64,000 bases of DNA from Halalkalicoccus subterraneus (GTDB taxonomy: Archaea; Halobacteriota; Halobacteria; Halobacteriales; Halalkalicoccaceae): the NCBI RefSeq assembly GCF_003697815.1, contig NZ_RDQG01000015.1, forward strand, positions 1 through 64,000, given 5' to 3'. Positions 33,331 to 41,617 of this stretch are shown one piece after another (within the stretch, counting starts at the first letter, position 1; each line of letters starts with the position of its first letter). A program made the position numbers and the translations under genes. The notes beneath the pieces are model-generated. The model saw only the letters and a program-made list of their open reading frames with translations, was not told the origin of the DNA and did no database searches.

Positions 33331-33840
33331 ACCCTATCGTTCGAGTGAATTAGCGTCCACGAGAGAAAAATCGTTGTTCGATCCCAGTACCGGATGACAA
33401 GGCTCAGTGACGTGGTGGCCGGAGCTGACGACGGTGGTTAGGACGTCCGCCCGGAACAGGCCGGCTGCGACGCGCTGTGTAAGTCCGCTGCACTGGCGAT
33501 CCTGTGTCGATGCCGGTCGTGAGATAGTGTCAGGTCGAACCACTCGTTCAAGTGAGTGTTTTTATTTATAAACACCCCCTCCCCATCGTTCGAGTGAATT
33601 GACTCATATGAGTAGGGGGGTCGCCCACGACCCCCCTTTGCACCGCCTTCTGCTCTGCAATCTATTTCTAGTACGGGTTTGGTTGTATGGGTGGTGTGAT
33701 AAGTATTTCTCTACCTAGAGTCTTGTCTATGACACCCCACCCCCATCTTTGTCTGCAAATTCACTTGAACAGCGGGGTGGGGGTGTTAGGACGATTGGTT
33801 TAAGACAAATCATGCACTTGAAACACTTGAACGGGTGGTC
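33331..33840. other. Replication origin with ORB-type repeats
   Basis: Three ORB-like elements: TTCACTCGAACGAT (minus strand) at 33331-33351 and 33571-33600, the latter with the G-run GGGGAGGGGG, and TTCACTTGAACAGC with GGGGTGGGGG (plus) at 33760-33785. The last two face each other across an unwinding-type stretch. Also present are CACTTGAACGGGTGG (33825-33839), the palindrome ACTCATATGAGT (33602-33613) and GGGGGGTCG-CCCA-CGACCCCCC (33615-33636). Inverted ORBs beside orc1 are the standard haloarchaeal origin. Confidence 0.85.
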
Positions 33841-33883
33841 GGTAAAGCTAAGTGAGTTTGATCCACACTACTTGAGTACGCAA

Positions 33884-35086
33884 ATGGGACAGTTCGATTT
33901 CACCCCTGGCAATCACCCATTCCGCAATCGCAACGCACTCCTCGACGATTACACGCCAGACGAGATGGTCGGTCGTGATAACGAGCTCGAGGAGTACCAC
34001 GGTGCTCTCAAGCCAGCGATCAACGGCTCTCAGCCCGACAACATCTTCCTCTACGGGAAAACCGGCGTTGGCAAGACTGCTGCGACCAACTTCCTGCTCG
34101 CTCGTCTCGAGAACGCCTCGGTCGAACACGACATCACGATCCACACGAAGATCATCAACTGTGACGGCCTCAATACGAGCTATCGGGTCGCCGTCGAGCT
34201 CGTCAATACCTTCCTGTCTAACGATTCAATCAGCGAAACCGGCCACTCGCGAAGCAGTGTCTATGAGAAGATGTGGGACGCGCTCGATGCACTCGGCGGG
34301 CTATTCGTTATTGTCCTCGACGAGATCGACCATCTCCAAGATGACAGTCTTCTCTATCAGCTCTCACGAGCACGAGAGAATCATAACCTCACGAACGCCC
34401 GCGTCTCCGTCGTCGGCATCAGCAACGATCTCAGTTTTCGCGATCGCCTCAGCCCGAAGGTCCGCTCGAGTCTCTGCGAGCGAAGCATCAATTTTCCGGC
34501 GTACGATGCTGACGGGCTTAGTGAGGTGCTTGCTCAGCGCCAATCTCTTGCGTTTCGCAACGACACCGTCGAGACGGACGTTATCCCGCTCTGTGCGGCC
34601 TATGGCGCCCAAGAATCGGGTGATGCACGGAAGGCACTCGACCTCCTGTTGAAAGCGGGTGACGTCGCCCATGACGCGAATGCCGATTTAGTCCGAGCCG
34701 AGCACGTTCGTCATGGACGTGAATTGATCCAACGCGAGGAGATCACACGTGGGATCCTTGGCCTCAACTCTCACGAACGGATCCTGCTCTATGCGCTCGC
34801 GACATTCGAGGCTGCCGAGGAGACGCCGACACGATCACGTGATCTCTACGAACGCTATGAGCGCTTTGTCGAACAGACCGGCACCGATGTCCTCACAAGC
34901 CGGTGGATGCACGACCATCTCGACGAACTCGAAATGCTCGGCCTCGTCACCATCGAAAAGCGCAACGAAGGCTCGACTGGTGGACAGTACAAAACCGCCG
35001 GGCTGAATCAAGACCTCGAATCCGTTCTCAATGCTCTTGAGGAAACTATCGCCGACGTCGGTGTTCACTCTACGATCGCAGGGTGA
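33884..35086 (+). CDS. orc1: Orc1/Cdc6 replication initiator
   Basis: A 400-residue AAA+ initiator that binds ORB repeats and loads the MCM helicase. Walker A GKTGVGKT is at 58-65, Walker B VIVLDEIDH at about 142-150, and sensor 1 at VVGISNDL. The arginine-rich RLSPKVRSSL and a C-terminal winged helix (SRDLYERYERFVEQTGTDVL to LEMLGLVTIEKRNEGSTGGQ) follow. I use ATG 33884 (MGQFDFTPGN), because the longer open frame from 33749 runs through ORB repeats. It defines this molecule as a replicon or a replicon fused into a larger one. Confidence 0.93.
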   Translation: MGQFDFTPGNHPFRNRNALLDDYTPDEMVGRDNELEEYHGALKPAINGSQPDNIFLYGKTGVGKTAATNFLLARLENASVEHDITIHTKIINCDGLNTSYRVAVELVNTFLSNDSISETGHSRSSVYEKMWDALDALGGLFVIVLDEIDHLQDDSLLYQLSRARENHNLTNARVSVVGISNDLSFRDRLSPKVRSSLCERSINFPAYDADGLSEVLAQRQSLAFRNDTVETDVIPLCAAYGAQESGDARKALDLLLKAGDVAHDANADLVRAEHVRHGRELIQREEITRGILGLNSHERILLYALATFEAAEETPTRSRDLYERYERFVEQTGTDVLTSRWMHDHLDELEMLGLVTIEKRNEGSTGGQYKTAGLNQDLESVLNALEETIADVGVHSTIAG

Positions 35087-35246
35087 TATCCTTCTACCCT
35101 GAAAGAGGAGGCTTCTGCTATAGCTACCCATCCGTCCTCGGACTCTTCTTCGATCGACCGATGGGCTAATCCATTCGGAAAGAACAGAATTAGTACAACG
35201 AACACTTAGCGGAGCACGCCGAACGATATATCACGAGGTTCAAAGA

Positions 35247-35531
35247 ATGGCATCCGACCGATACCTAACTGACGCCGATAATGAGCGTGCGTCTCCAAGC
35301 CACGAGGAACGTGTCGCTGCTGCTCGAGCTGTCGTCTATGGTGATGACGAGGAGCTCATCGACGCTGAAGAGCTGGATGCAGCGCTCGAAGAGTACGGTG
35401 TTAGTATCGGTGAAAGTGAGGATGGGCTCCCAGAGTACCGGGATGTCCCTCGGGAGCTGTCGCTCTCGGCGTGTCACATGGCGGTCGACCTTCGGCGTGA
35501 TCCGGCAGAATTCATCGCCCCGCGCGCCTAA
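35247..35531 (+). CDS. Small acidic plasmid protein
   Basis: A 94-residue very acidic protein (MASDRYLTDADNERASPSHE start) with a helical middle and the end LSACHMAVDLRRDPAEFIAP. It lies 160 bases after orc1 on the same strand. The composition is clearly haloarchaeal; no family recognised. A role in copy control is possible by position only. Confidence 0.65.
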   Translation: MASDRYLTDADNERASPSHEERVAAARAVVYGDDEELIDAEELDAALEEYGVSIGESEDGLPEYRDVPRELSLSACHMAVDLRRDPAEFIAPRA

Positions 35532-35748
35532 ACAGGTCTTCCCTCTTCTCGCTATGAGCGCGATATATACTGTCGCTACTAGGTGAGAGACCATTCCATG
35601 TACCGAGAATTCGGACGGTTTTCTTATTCTGCCAAGGCGCGGCTTCGCCGTGTGATGATAGGGTAGCGGCGGTTGGTGGAAAGACACCTACTTGCTTTAG
35701 CGCGCTCAGAATTTTTTGTCGTTCGGAGAGTAGTGTAAGGATGATTAG

Positions 35749-35925
35749 ATGCGCTACTACTGTTTGACGTGCACCTGGACAGCAGCTACAGATGAACCAA
35801 TGAAGAACGAATCAGGGCAGGCAGCTATCGACCATCACGTTGCGACGGGCCGTTCGATTGTCTCCAAGAGAGTCTGCCCGGATACAAGCAAGAGTAACTA
35901 TCGAGTACAGCAGGTTTTGAAGTAA
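35749..35925 (+). CDS. Small zinc-finger-like protein
   Basis: A 58-residue protein (MRYYCLTCTWTAATDEPMKN) with CxxC near the start, AIDHHVATG in the middle and a later cysteine. The spacing suggests one metal site. The protein at 43323-43514 has the same head (MRAWCEKCDWSAS, MDHFKQSGH), so they form a small family. The last 20 codons and the sequence after the stop recur at 43815, where the rest of the gene is absent. Confidence 0.6.
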   Translation: MRYYCLTCTWTAATDEPMKNESGQAAIDHHVATGRSIVSKRVCPDTSKSNYRVQQVLK

Positions 35926-35979
35926 GTCTCAGGCAGTCATATCTGGTCGGCAGTCATCCCATATTTGCAGTAAATACGA

Positions 35980-36075
35980 CTATCCCGAGCGAGCGAGGAA
36001 TCCCCGTCTCGGAGCGACCAGCGGGAGCGAGAATACGGCGTTTCTTGGAGCACTGCGAGGGTTCCGATGTGCTGA
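35980..36075 (+). repeat. RepB copy 4
   Basis: GAGGAATCCCCGTCTCGG, GCGGGAGCGAGAATACGG, CGTTTCTTGG and CGAGGGTTCCG. Together with the preceding 75 bases (from about 35904) it is duplicated at 43815-43995. Confidence 0.75.
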
Positions 36076-36285
36076 CTGCGGGACCGAAAACAACGCACCT
36101 CAGGTAGAGATCAACGAAGAACTGTGTTCTCGGACGGAGGGAAACAACACCCATGTGAGTAACGTTATTTCGATGGGTGATGGCGGTATTTCGGGTATCC
36201 CAGTTTCTGAAACACTCTCCGAACACAACACACCCGCCTGATAGTCAGTTCCATAACCATGGTTCGGTCTCAGAGAGATTCGCGG

Positions 36286-36412
36286 CTCTGTTGAAATTCG
36301 CCACAGATAACCTGGTCGGGGTACCCAGCGCTACATACAGGTTAAATAGATACCGGAGCACCAATCGGCGTCACTGATAGCTGTCAAGAGTGGTGTGCTG
36401 AATACAGACACT
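36286..36412 (+). mobile_element. IS5-type end fragments
   Basis: CTCTGTTGAAATTC (36286-36299) resembles the left end of haloarchaeal IS5-type elements. GTGCTGAATACAGAC (about 36394-36408) is the inverse of a sequence near their right end. Between lies a partial inverted RepA arm (AGCGCTACATACAG). No transposase remains. Confidence 0.45.
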
Positions 36413-36490
36413 GCGTCCAGCACAGAGCTTCGAGTGGTTCGCGTCATCTGCAACACTCCGATCGCTTGGACATTTTATGTACTTCACTTG

Positions 36491-36679
36491 TTAGGCGGTT
36501 TTCTCTGTTTGGAAAGCGGGATCGGGCGAATAGTCGATGACTCGAAACTCCGTTGATCCACATCGACACGTAGTACACCCAATCGGTTGGATTGTCCCCT
36601 CAGACCATTTTTTAACTGCATACGCAGCATTACAATCAGCACATCTTCCAAGCTTTCGTTTATATTCTCCAGTGGCCAT
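36491..36679 (-). CDS. Small zinc-ribbon protein
   Basis: A 62-residue protein from ATG 36679 (MATGEYKRKLGRCADCNAAY). Two cysteine pairs (CADC and CTTCRCGS) form a zinc ribbon. It ends in an acidic tail. Such micro zinc-finger proteins are common in haloarchaea and mostly act in protein-protein or nucleic acid contacts. No operon partner. Confidence 0.7.
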   Translation of the reverse strand: MATGEYKRKLGRCADCNAAYAVKKWSEGTIQPIGCTTCRCGSTEFRVIDYSPDPAFQTEKTA

Positions 36680-36837
36680 TATACGTCTACTGCCGTCGCA
36701 AGCCATGGTCAGTATTTCTTTTGGTTATACAACACCTTTTTAAGCAACTGTCTGACTCGGTTGCTCCGCCTCGAAAAGCGTATTTTGAGAAGCTCCATTT
36801 GATAACCCTGGTTGATGGAAATAAGCGCGTTAGATTC

Positions 36838-36906
36838 GCACTGCTACGTATCAGGTGTTTCATCTCTCTTCGCTGGGAACTAAAGACAGCACTAACCGCT
36901 ACAGAC
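36838..36906 (-). repeat. RepA copy, inverted, outside the array
   Basis: On the minus strand: CTGTAGCGGTTAGTGC, TGTCTTTAGTTCCC, GAGAGATGAAACACC, then TGATACGTAGCAGTGC. It is about 20 kb from the array, so RepA can occur apart from it. Confidence 0.8.
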
Positions 36907-37046
36907 AGACGAGGGAGATACTAAACCTGATTCCAGTGGCGATCGAGTCTCACTGCATCCCTCGACCTCTTATGCACCCATCGTTTCGTACGGCAAGCGA
37001 GCCGAGTATAGGATAGATTAAACACGGGGCGAACCACCCAATGAAT

Positions 37047-37712
37047 ATGGCCACCGAGGCGACCGTTACCGTCCCATCCGAGACGTTTCCACTCGGAACT
37101 GTCTTCGAAGCGCTTCCAGACGTGGAGGTCGAGATCGAACGGATCATCCCCGGCGCGGACGTCATTATTCCCTATTTCTGGGTCCGGGGTGTCCCCACCG
37201 ACGACATCACCACAGCGTTCTCCGACCACCCCGGCGTGAAGGATCTCCGCCTGATCGACAGCATCGAGGACGAGCACCTCCTCCGCGTGGAGTGGGAGCC
37301 CGACTACGTCGGGATCCTCACAACCCTGACCGAGACTGGCGTTCCGCTCGTCGGGGCGGTCGGAACCACCGAGCAGTGGACGTTCGACATCCGCGGGGAT
37401 ACCCAGGAGGATATAGCTGCATTCATGCGGCTGTGTCGAGAGCGGGATATCCCAGTCACGTTGACGGCACTCCACGCACTCACGCCCGTCGAAACGGTGT
37501 CGGAGAAGACCCTCACAGACGCCCAGCAGGAGATAATAGACCTGGCCTACGAACGGGGGTACTTCGAGTCGCCACGACAGGTGACCATGGAGGAGCTCGG
37601 CGAGGAGCTCGGCATCTCCCAGCAAGCGGTCGCCTCTCGACTTCGACGTGGAACCAAGAGCATTCTCGGACAGACCCTCTCGGCCCTGAACGGAACGTCG
37701 TCGAGTACATAA
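37047..37712 (+). CDS. HTH_10 (Bat-like) transcription regulator
   Basis: A 221-residue regulator of the haloarchaeal bacterio-opsin-activator type. The N-terminal 150 residues form the sensor-like domain shared by this family (TVTVPSETFPLGTVFEALPD start). The C-terminal HTH_10 reads TDAQQEIIDLAYERGYFESP then RQVTMEELGEELGISQQAVA and SRLRRGTKSI. I use ATG 37047 to match its two paralogs; ATG 37041 is also possible. Target genes unknown. Confidence 0.9.
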   Translation: MATEATVTVPSETFPLGTVFEALPDVEVEIERIIPGADVIIPYFWVRGVPTDDITTAFSDHPGVKDLRLIDSIEDEHLLRVEWEPDYVGILTTLTETGVPLVGAVGTTEQWTFDIRGDTQEDIAAFMRLCRERDIPVTLTALHALTPVETVSEKTLTDAQQEIIDLAYERGYFESPRQVTMEELGEELGISQQAVASRLRRGTKSILGQTLSALNGTSSST

Positions 37713-37886
37713 ACGGGTTGTATACCCAAAAAGCAGATGGATTGTTCTACGACGAGAATTATGCTGTATCATGCCATTGAATGAAATTTCTGTCGCGTGG
37801 AGAGAACACAATGAGTCCGTTTCCGTCAAGTGTTCGACGCGAATCGGTGGGCGGCGGCCAGGCGAGACTACCGAGGTGCAGACGCT

Positions 37887-38222
37887 ATGAGCCTCGAAGC
37901 CGATTTTGCCGGCGAACGTAAAGCCGACCACCTCTCGCGTTACCACGTAACGGCGCGGATCGGGATCGAAACTGAGACCACGGATGTCCACCTGGCCAGT
38001 CGTGTGGAGGACGCCGCTTATCTCCATCAACAGTCCGCCACACTGAGTGCCGACGGACTCGGGATCGAGATCGCGGACGTCCAACTGGCCGGTCGCGCAG
38101 AGGATGCCGCTCACATCCATCACCAGTCCGTCGAAACGATTGCCGACGAGCTCGGGGTTGAGATCACGGAGTACGAGCTGTTGGAGATTGACGAGCATAG
38201 AGGGATGATACCGCGTGACTAG
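37887..38222 (+). CDS. Repeat-containing acidic protein, strand uncertain
   Basis: From ATG 37887 (MSLEADFAGERKADHLSRYH) 111 residues contain two and a half repeats of 31-33 residues with the core GIEIADVQLAGRAEDAAHIH then HQSVETIADEL. No known domain. The opposite strand is also open through this stretch, so the coding strand is not certain; the plus reading has the acidic composition of haloarchaeal proteins. It lies between two HTH_10 genes. Confidence 0.45.
   Translation: MSLEADFAGERKADHLSRYHVTARIGIETETTDVHLASRVEDAAYLHQQSATLSADGLGIEIADVQLAGRAEDAAHIHHQSVETIADELGVEITEYELLEIDEHRGMIPRD
37962..38153 (+). repeat. Tandem repeat, 99 + 93 bp
   Basis: Unit 1 (37962-38060) and unit 2 (38061-38153) both start GGGATCGA and share CATCAACAGTCCG/CATCACCAGTCCG and GCCGACGGACTC/GCCGACGAGCTC. 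Length differs by 6 bases, so reading frame is kept. A third partial unit follows. Confidence 0.75.
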
Positions 38223-38341
38223 CGGTAGATTCTCAACTGCGACGGTGACAATCGCAGCGGTGCTTGGATTCCGAAGACACGGTCGAGAATGCGTCCGGAC
38301 CCGCCCCCTGATTCTTTGGTTCACTCTCCACTACTGTTGGT

Positions 38342-38992
38342 ATGGCGATTGAAGCCTCATTCACGACCACCGAGGGCGAATTCCCCTTAGCTGCTGTGTT
38401 CGAGGATTTCCCCGGGACGCAAATCGAACTCGATCGCGTTGTCCCCACAGATGGAGCGATTATCCCGTATTTCTGGATCGAAGACGCGGATGTTGATACT
38501 ATTGACATGAGTACCGTTGCCCATCCCGGAATTCGCGATATTTGTGTGCTCGATACCGTCGACGGTAACGCGTTCATCCGTATCGACTGGGATTTCGAGT
38601 ACGAGAGTATCTTAACCGCCATTCTTGAAACGGACGTGGAACTTATCTCGGCCATTGGAACACAGGCAAACTGGACGTTCGACATCCGCGGCGAGGAGCA
38701 ACAGGCGATCTCCCAGTTCCACACGTACTGCAACGAGCACGAGATTCCCGTCGAACTGTCCCAACTGCACGCGCTGTCCCCGGTACGATCAGGGCACGAG
38801 TATGATCTGACCGACGCCCAACGAGAGGCGTTGACGCTCGCGTATACCCGTGGATACTATGATTCGCCGCGGCAACTCCCCCAACAAGCACTCGCTGACG
38901 AGCTTGGGATCACGAGACAGGCGGTGGCCTCCCGACTCCAACGCGGTACCAGACGCCTCCTTGCGAGTACCGTGATCACTCCGGACGAATGA
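38342..38992 (+). CDS. HTH_10 (Bat-like) transcription regulator
   Basis: A 216-residue paralog of the regulator at 37047. It starts MAIEASFTTTEGEFPLAAVF; the C-terminal HTH_10 reads LTDAQREALTLAYTRGYYDS then LADELGITRQAVASRLQRGT. Both proteins share IIPYFWI/V and WTFDIRG in the sensor half. Close similarity and 630-base spacing suggest a tandem duplication. Confidence 0.9.
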   Translation: MAIEASFTTTEGEFPLAAVFEDFPGTQIELDRVVPTDGAIIPYFWIEDADVDTIDMSTVAHPGIRDICVLDTVDGNAFIRIDWDFEYESILTAILETDVELISAIGTQANWTFDIRGEEQQAISQFHTYCNEHEIPVELSQLHALSPVRSGHEYDLTDAQREALTLAYTRGYYDSPRQLPQQALADELGITRQAVASRLQRGTRRLLASTVITPDE

Positions 38993-39025
38993 GTATATAA
39001 TGGAGTCCGACGGATGGGTATATAA

Positions 39026-39244
39026 ATGGATTACGCAAGCAACAGTCAGCCTCACCCGCGAAACGACCATAACTCTACTGTGTATCAATGGGATTCAAAC
39101 ACCAGGAGAGCGGGTACCTTTCCACAACAGGTGGTCGTCGACGATGGCGACTATCCCGATTTGCGTATCGAGGATGACCTGCTCGATTCAGCGGACGAGA
39201 TCATGGCGAACAGTCACGGGGTAATCGAGGTGAACCGACGATGA
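39026..39244 (+). CDS. Hypothetical protein, first of a coupled pair
   Basis: A 72-residue ORF. The second half is acidic and coding-like (VVVDDGDYPDLRIEDDLLDS, ADEIMANSHGVIEVNRR); the first third is less so, and the true start may be later. Its stop overlaps the next start as ATGA, which supports both being translated. No family recognised. Confidence 0.5.
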   Translation: MDYASNSQPHPRNDHNSTVYQWDSNTRRAGTFPQQVVVDDGDYPDLRIEDDLLDSADEIMANSHGVIEVNRR

Positions 39245-39465
39245 CGTATGTAGCGTTCGACGATGTTGAGGGGGCGACGGGAACGATTGCCACAGATTGG
39301 ACGATCGAGTATGACGGGGCGTTTACCGAGACAACCGACGCTGTTATCTCGAATATGGATCGGAATGGGAACGGGAACGCGAGTAGTAAGGATCTCCAAC
39401 GGCTTATGCTAACTCTCTACCAAAAAGGCCACCTCGAGAAGATCGAGCTGATCGACGACACATAA
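39241..39465 (+). CDS. Hypothetical acidic protein
   Basis: A 74-residue protein (MTYVAFDDVEGATGTIATDW start) with a helical end (SSKDLQRLMLTLYQKGHLEK). The composition is typical of haloarchaea. It overlaps the preceding ORF by ATGA. Unknown function. Confidence 0.55.
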   Translation: MTYVAFDDVEGATGTIATDWTIEYDGAFTETTDAVISNMDRNGNGNASSKDLQRLMLTLYQKGHLEKIELIDDT

Positions 39466-39584
39466 CGTTAGGAGTCGCTCAGGGGGCAATCGAGGGCAGA
39501 CCGACATTGACTCAGGGGACGATCCCACCGAAGAGCGCTGAGATCGAATCTCTCTCTATCCGTCTCTAAGCACTTGCACTGTTC

Positions 39585-39777
39585 ATGGCGACAATCGCGG
39601 AGATCCACCTTCCAGCCGACGAGTTCGCGCTGAGCTAGACACTCGACACCATCGAGGTCGTGAATATCGAGATCGAGCGAATTGCTGGCGTCAACTGCCA
39701 AGTGATCATCTCCCTCCAGAGTAGTGCCCAGCTCGAGGTTCGGGTCGGTGATGAGCGTCTCCTCTCGCTGGTGATTA
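39585..39777 (+). pseudogene. Chimeric remnant: HTH_10 start joined to coupling-ATPase piece
   Basis: ATG 39585 opens MATIAEIHLPADEFALS, stop, TLDTIEVVNIEIERIA, which matches the start of the HTH_10 protein at 40232 (MATIFEFEVPTNEFALEATL, IEIERVVA). The same frame then runs into GVNCQVIISLQSSAQLEV, matching GVNCQAILSLQSIAQLED of the coupling ATPase. A TAG interrupts the first part and RepC copy 5 follows at once. Two unrelated genes were joined and both are dead. Confidence 0.6.
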
Positions 39778-39823
39778 CCTTGTGCAACAACCGCCGTTGG
39801 TGGAACGAAACTGTTGCACAAGG
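39778..39823. repeat. RepC copy 5
   Basis: CCTTGTGCAACA and TGTTGCACAAGG with perfect 12-bp arms; the middle (ACCGCCGTTGGTGG) is unlike the other copies. It adjoins coupling-ATPase debris, as RepC copies 1-3 lie around the intact mob module. Confidence 0.87.
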
Positions 39824-39870
39824 GCCGCATCTCGGCGAATTCGTTCGGCAATGAGGGTGGTAAGCCAAGT

Positions 39871-40080
39871 ATGGGAACTATACTTATTGCTACCGAACCA
39901 CAATATCTGACCCGACCGTATGATATTAGCAGCGAGTGGGAACTGCAACGGGAGCTATCGCGTCTCTTTCAATCCGCCTACAGGAATGACGTGCCAATCG
40001 GGCCCACATGGGTCTGTGAGTACACAGACCGGCCCGATCTAGAACTATTGGCAATCGAGCCTGCGAAGAACCGAGACTAG
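39871..40080 (+). CDS. Hypothetical protein
   Basis: A 69-residue protein from ATG 39871 (MGTILIATEPQYLTRPYDIS). It has a helical centre (EWELQRELSRLFQSAYRN) and ends ELLAIEPAKNRD. The reading is coding-like, but no family is recognised. It lies between RepC copy 5 and the third HTH_10 gene. Confidence 0.5.
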   Translation: MGTILIATEPQYLTRPYDISSEWELQRELSRLFQSAYRNDVPIGPTWVCEYTDRPDLELLAIEPAKNRD

Positions 40081-40231
40081 AACGGAGAGCACTGAGATAG
40101 AGAGCGCGAGCATCCCCTTTTGGGTCACGTTACACACTGACAGACGTACTCGCCAGTTTAGTGGGCGATCTTCAGCGGCGAAACTACCAGAAGAGCACAG
40201 CCTTATCCCTGGGCAATAACCTTGCATGTGC

Positions 40232-40894
40232 ATGGCGACGATCTTCGAATTCGAGGTTCCGACCAACGAATTCGCGCTTGAAGCAACGCTGTCAGAATGC
40301 CCGGAAGCGGTCATCGAAATCGAACGGGTTGTGGCGGATGATCCAGACCGGATCACTCCGTACGTATGGGCGCACGCTGATGACTTTGCGGCACTCGAAG
40401 CCGCCTTCGACGACGATCCAACAGTCGAAGAGCTCACTCTACTCTCGGAGATGGGTGAGGAACGCTCGTACCAAATGACCTGGACTGGATCGGTTGAGCG
40501 AATTGTTCCACTCCTAACCGACCATGAAGGGACAATTACGCATGCAACTGGTTCGGTGGATGGGTGGAGCCTTCGTGTTTTGTTTCCGGATCGAGCAGCC
40601 CTCTCTGAGGCCCATGATTATCTGGAAGAAGCGGGCTTTTCGCTGACGGTTAGAGCGATATACGAAGCGAAAGATGACGGCCATATCCAGCACGGACTGA
40701 CTGAAACGCAACACGAGACCATCATCGCAGCATTTGAAGCCGGCTATTTCACGGTCCCACGGGAGGTAACACAGACAGAACTCGCTGAACAACTCGGATT
40801 ATCACATCAAGCACTCTCTGAACAACTTCGACGGGCGACGGGCGCACTCGTTGAATCGACGTTAATCACCGGCGGTGAGAAAACAGAAGAGTGA
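40232..40894 (+). CDS. HTH_10 (Bat-like) transcription regulator
   Basis: A 220-residue third member of the local HTH_10 family, more diverged than the two at 37-39 kb. Start MATIFEFEVPTNEFALEATL (ATG 40232; ATG 40226 possible). The C-terminal HTH reads LTETQHETIIAAFEAGYFTV then LAEQLGLSHQALSEQLRRAT. It lies just before the IS5-type element at 40974. Targets unknown. Confidence 0.9.
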   Translation: MATIFEFEVPTNEFALEATLSECPEAVIEIERVVADDPDRITPYVWAHADDFAALEAAFDDDPTVEELTLLSEMGEERSYQMTWTGSVERIVPLLTDHEGTITHATGSVDGWSLRVLFPDRAALSEAHDYLEEAGFSLTVRAIYEAKDDGHIQHGLTETQHETIIAAFEAGYFTVPREVTQTELAEQLGLSHQALSEQLRRATGALVESTLITGGEKTEE

Positions 40895-41024
40895 GTCGAC
40901 TCTCGCAGTAGTAGAAATTGCCGGAACGTTGTTTTCTCGACTTGTTCTTACCGGGCTTCCCAAAATATGGGTCGGCCTTGTTGAAATCCTTGTTGAGAAA
41001 CATAACGAGTGAGTAGCGTGAGGT

Positions 41025-41465
41025 ATGGTGGATGGTCTCCCGAAGTCTCAACTTCTCCAGTTCGCCGAACGCGCGATGGTGTTGGCTCGTCGTGCAGTAG
41101 CTCGGTTCTCGACACGCTATTCACGGAAGCGGTTCACGCTCCGCCAGCACGTTGTCCTGCTCTGTCTGAAAGTGAAGAAGACGACCACATACCGAGATCT
41201 CGTTGATGAACTTATCGAGATGCCTCGCATTCGTGACGCCCTCAATCTCGATTCGATCCCCGCACCCTCGACGCTCTGTAAGGCGTTCGACCGCTTGGAT
41301 ATGACTGTCTGGCGGGTTCTCCTGAACGTCTCGCTCACAGATTTGCCGGTCAACGGTATCACCGGTATCGATGCGTCCGGGTTTGAACGAACCCACACCT
41401 CAGCTCACTACAACAATCTGGAGCGAAGCCTCGCTATTTCATACGAGGACAGCGAATGTACGTGA
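41025..41465 (+). pseudogene. Truncated IS5-family transposase
   Basis: 146 residues of a haloarchaeal IS5/ISH-type transposase N-terminus: VDGLPKSQLLQFAERAMVLA start, KKTTTYRDLVDELIEMPRIR, APSTLCKAFDRLDM and the first catalytic region GIDASGFERTHTSAHY, in which D is the first residue of the DDE triad. The reading then degenerates (LERSLAISYEDSECT, stop), and the remaining catalytic half is missing, replaced by unrelated sequence and the permease gene. Confidence 0.85.
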
Positions 41466-41617
41466 TTCGAAAGGAACGGACTGCTGAATACAGAGGATCA
41501 AGTCAGCACAGCGGTCTTGATATCAAAGACGCCAACCCTTACCACTCGCGCACGATTCTTGTAGATGGGCGGTGCCTCTGACCACGACTGAGGCCGATGG
41601 ACAGACGAGGTGTTCTC

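Noticed and set aside
36921-38222. Leucine-rich-repeat-like protein on the minus strand of the tandem repeat
   Set aside because: The LVGDR/LDVRDL pattern is the reverse reading of the acidic repeat on the plus strand. Kept only as an uncertainty in the plus-strand entry.
36921-38324. A 467-codon open frame on the minus strand
   Set aside because: It lies opposite the HTH_10 gene at 37047 and the tandem repeat. The plus strand has recognisable domains, and the minus reading is rich in R, H and C as expected for an antisense shadow in GC-rich haloarchaeal DNA.
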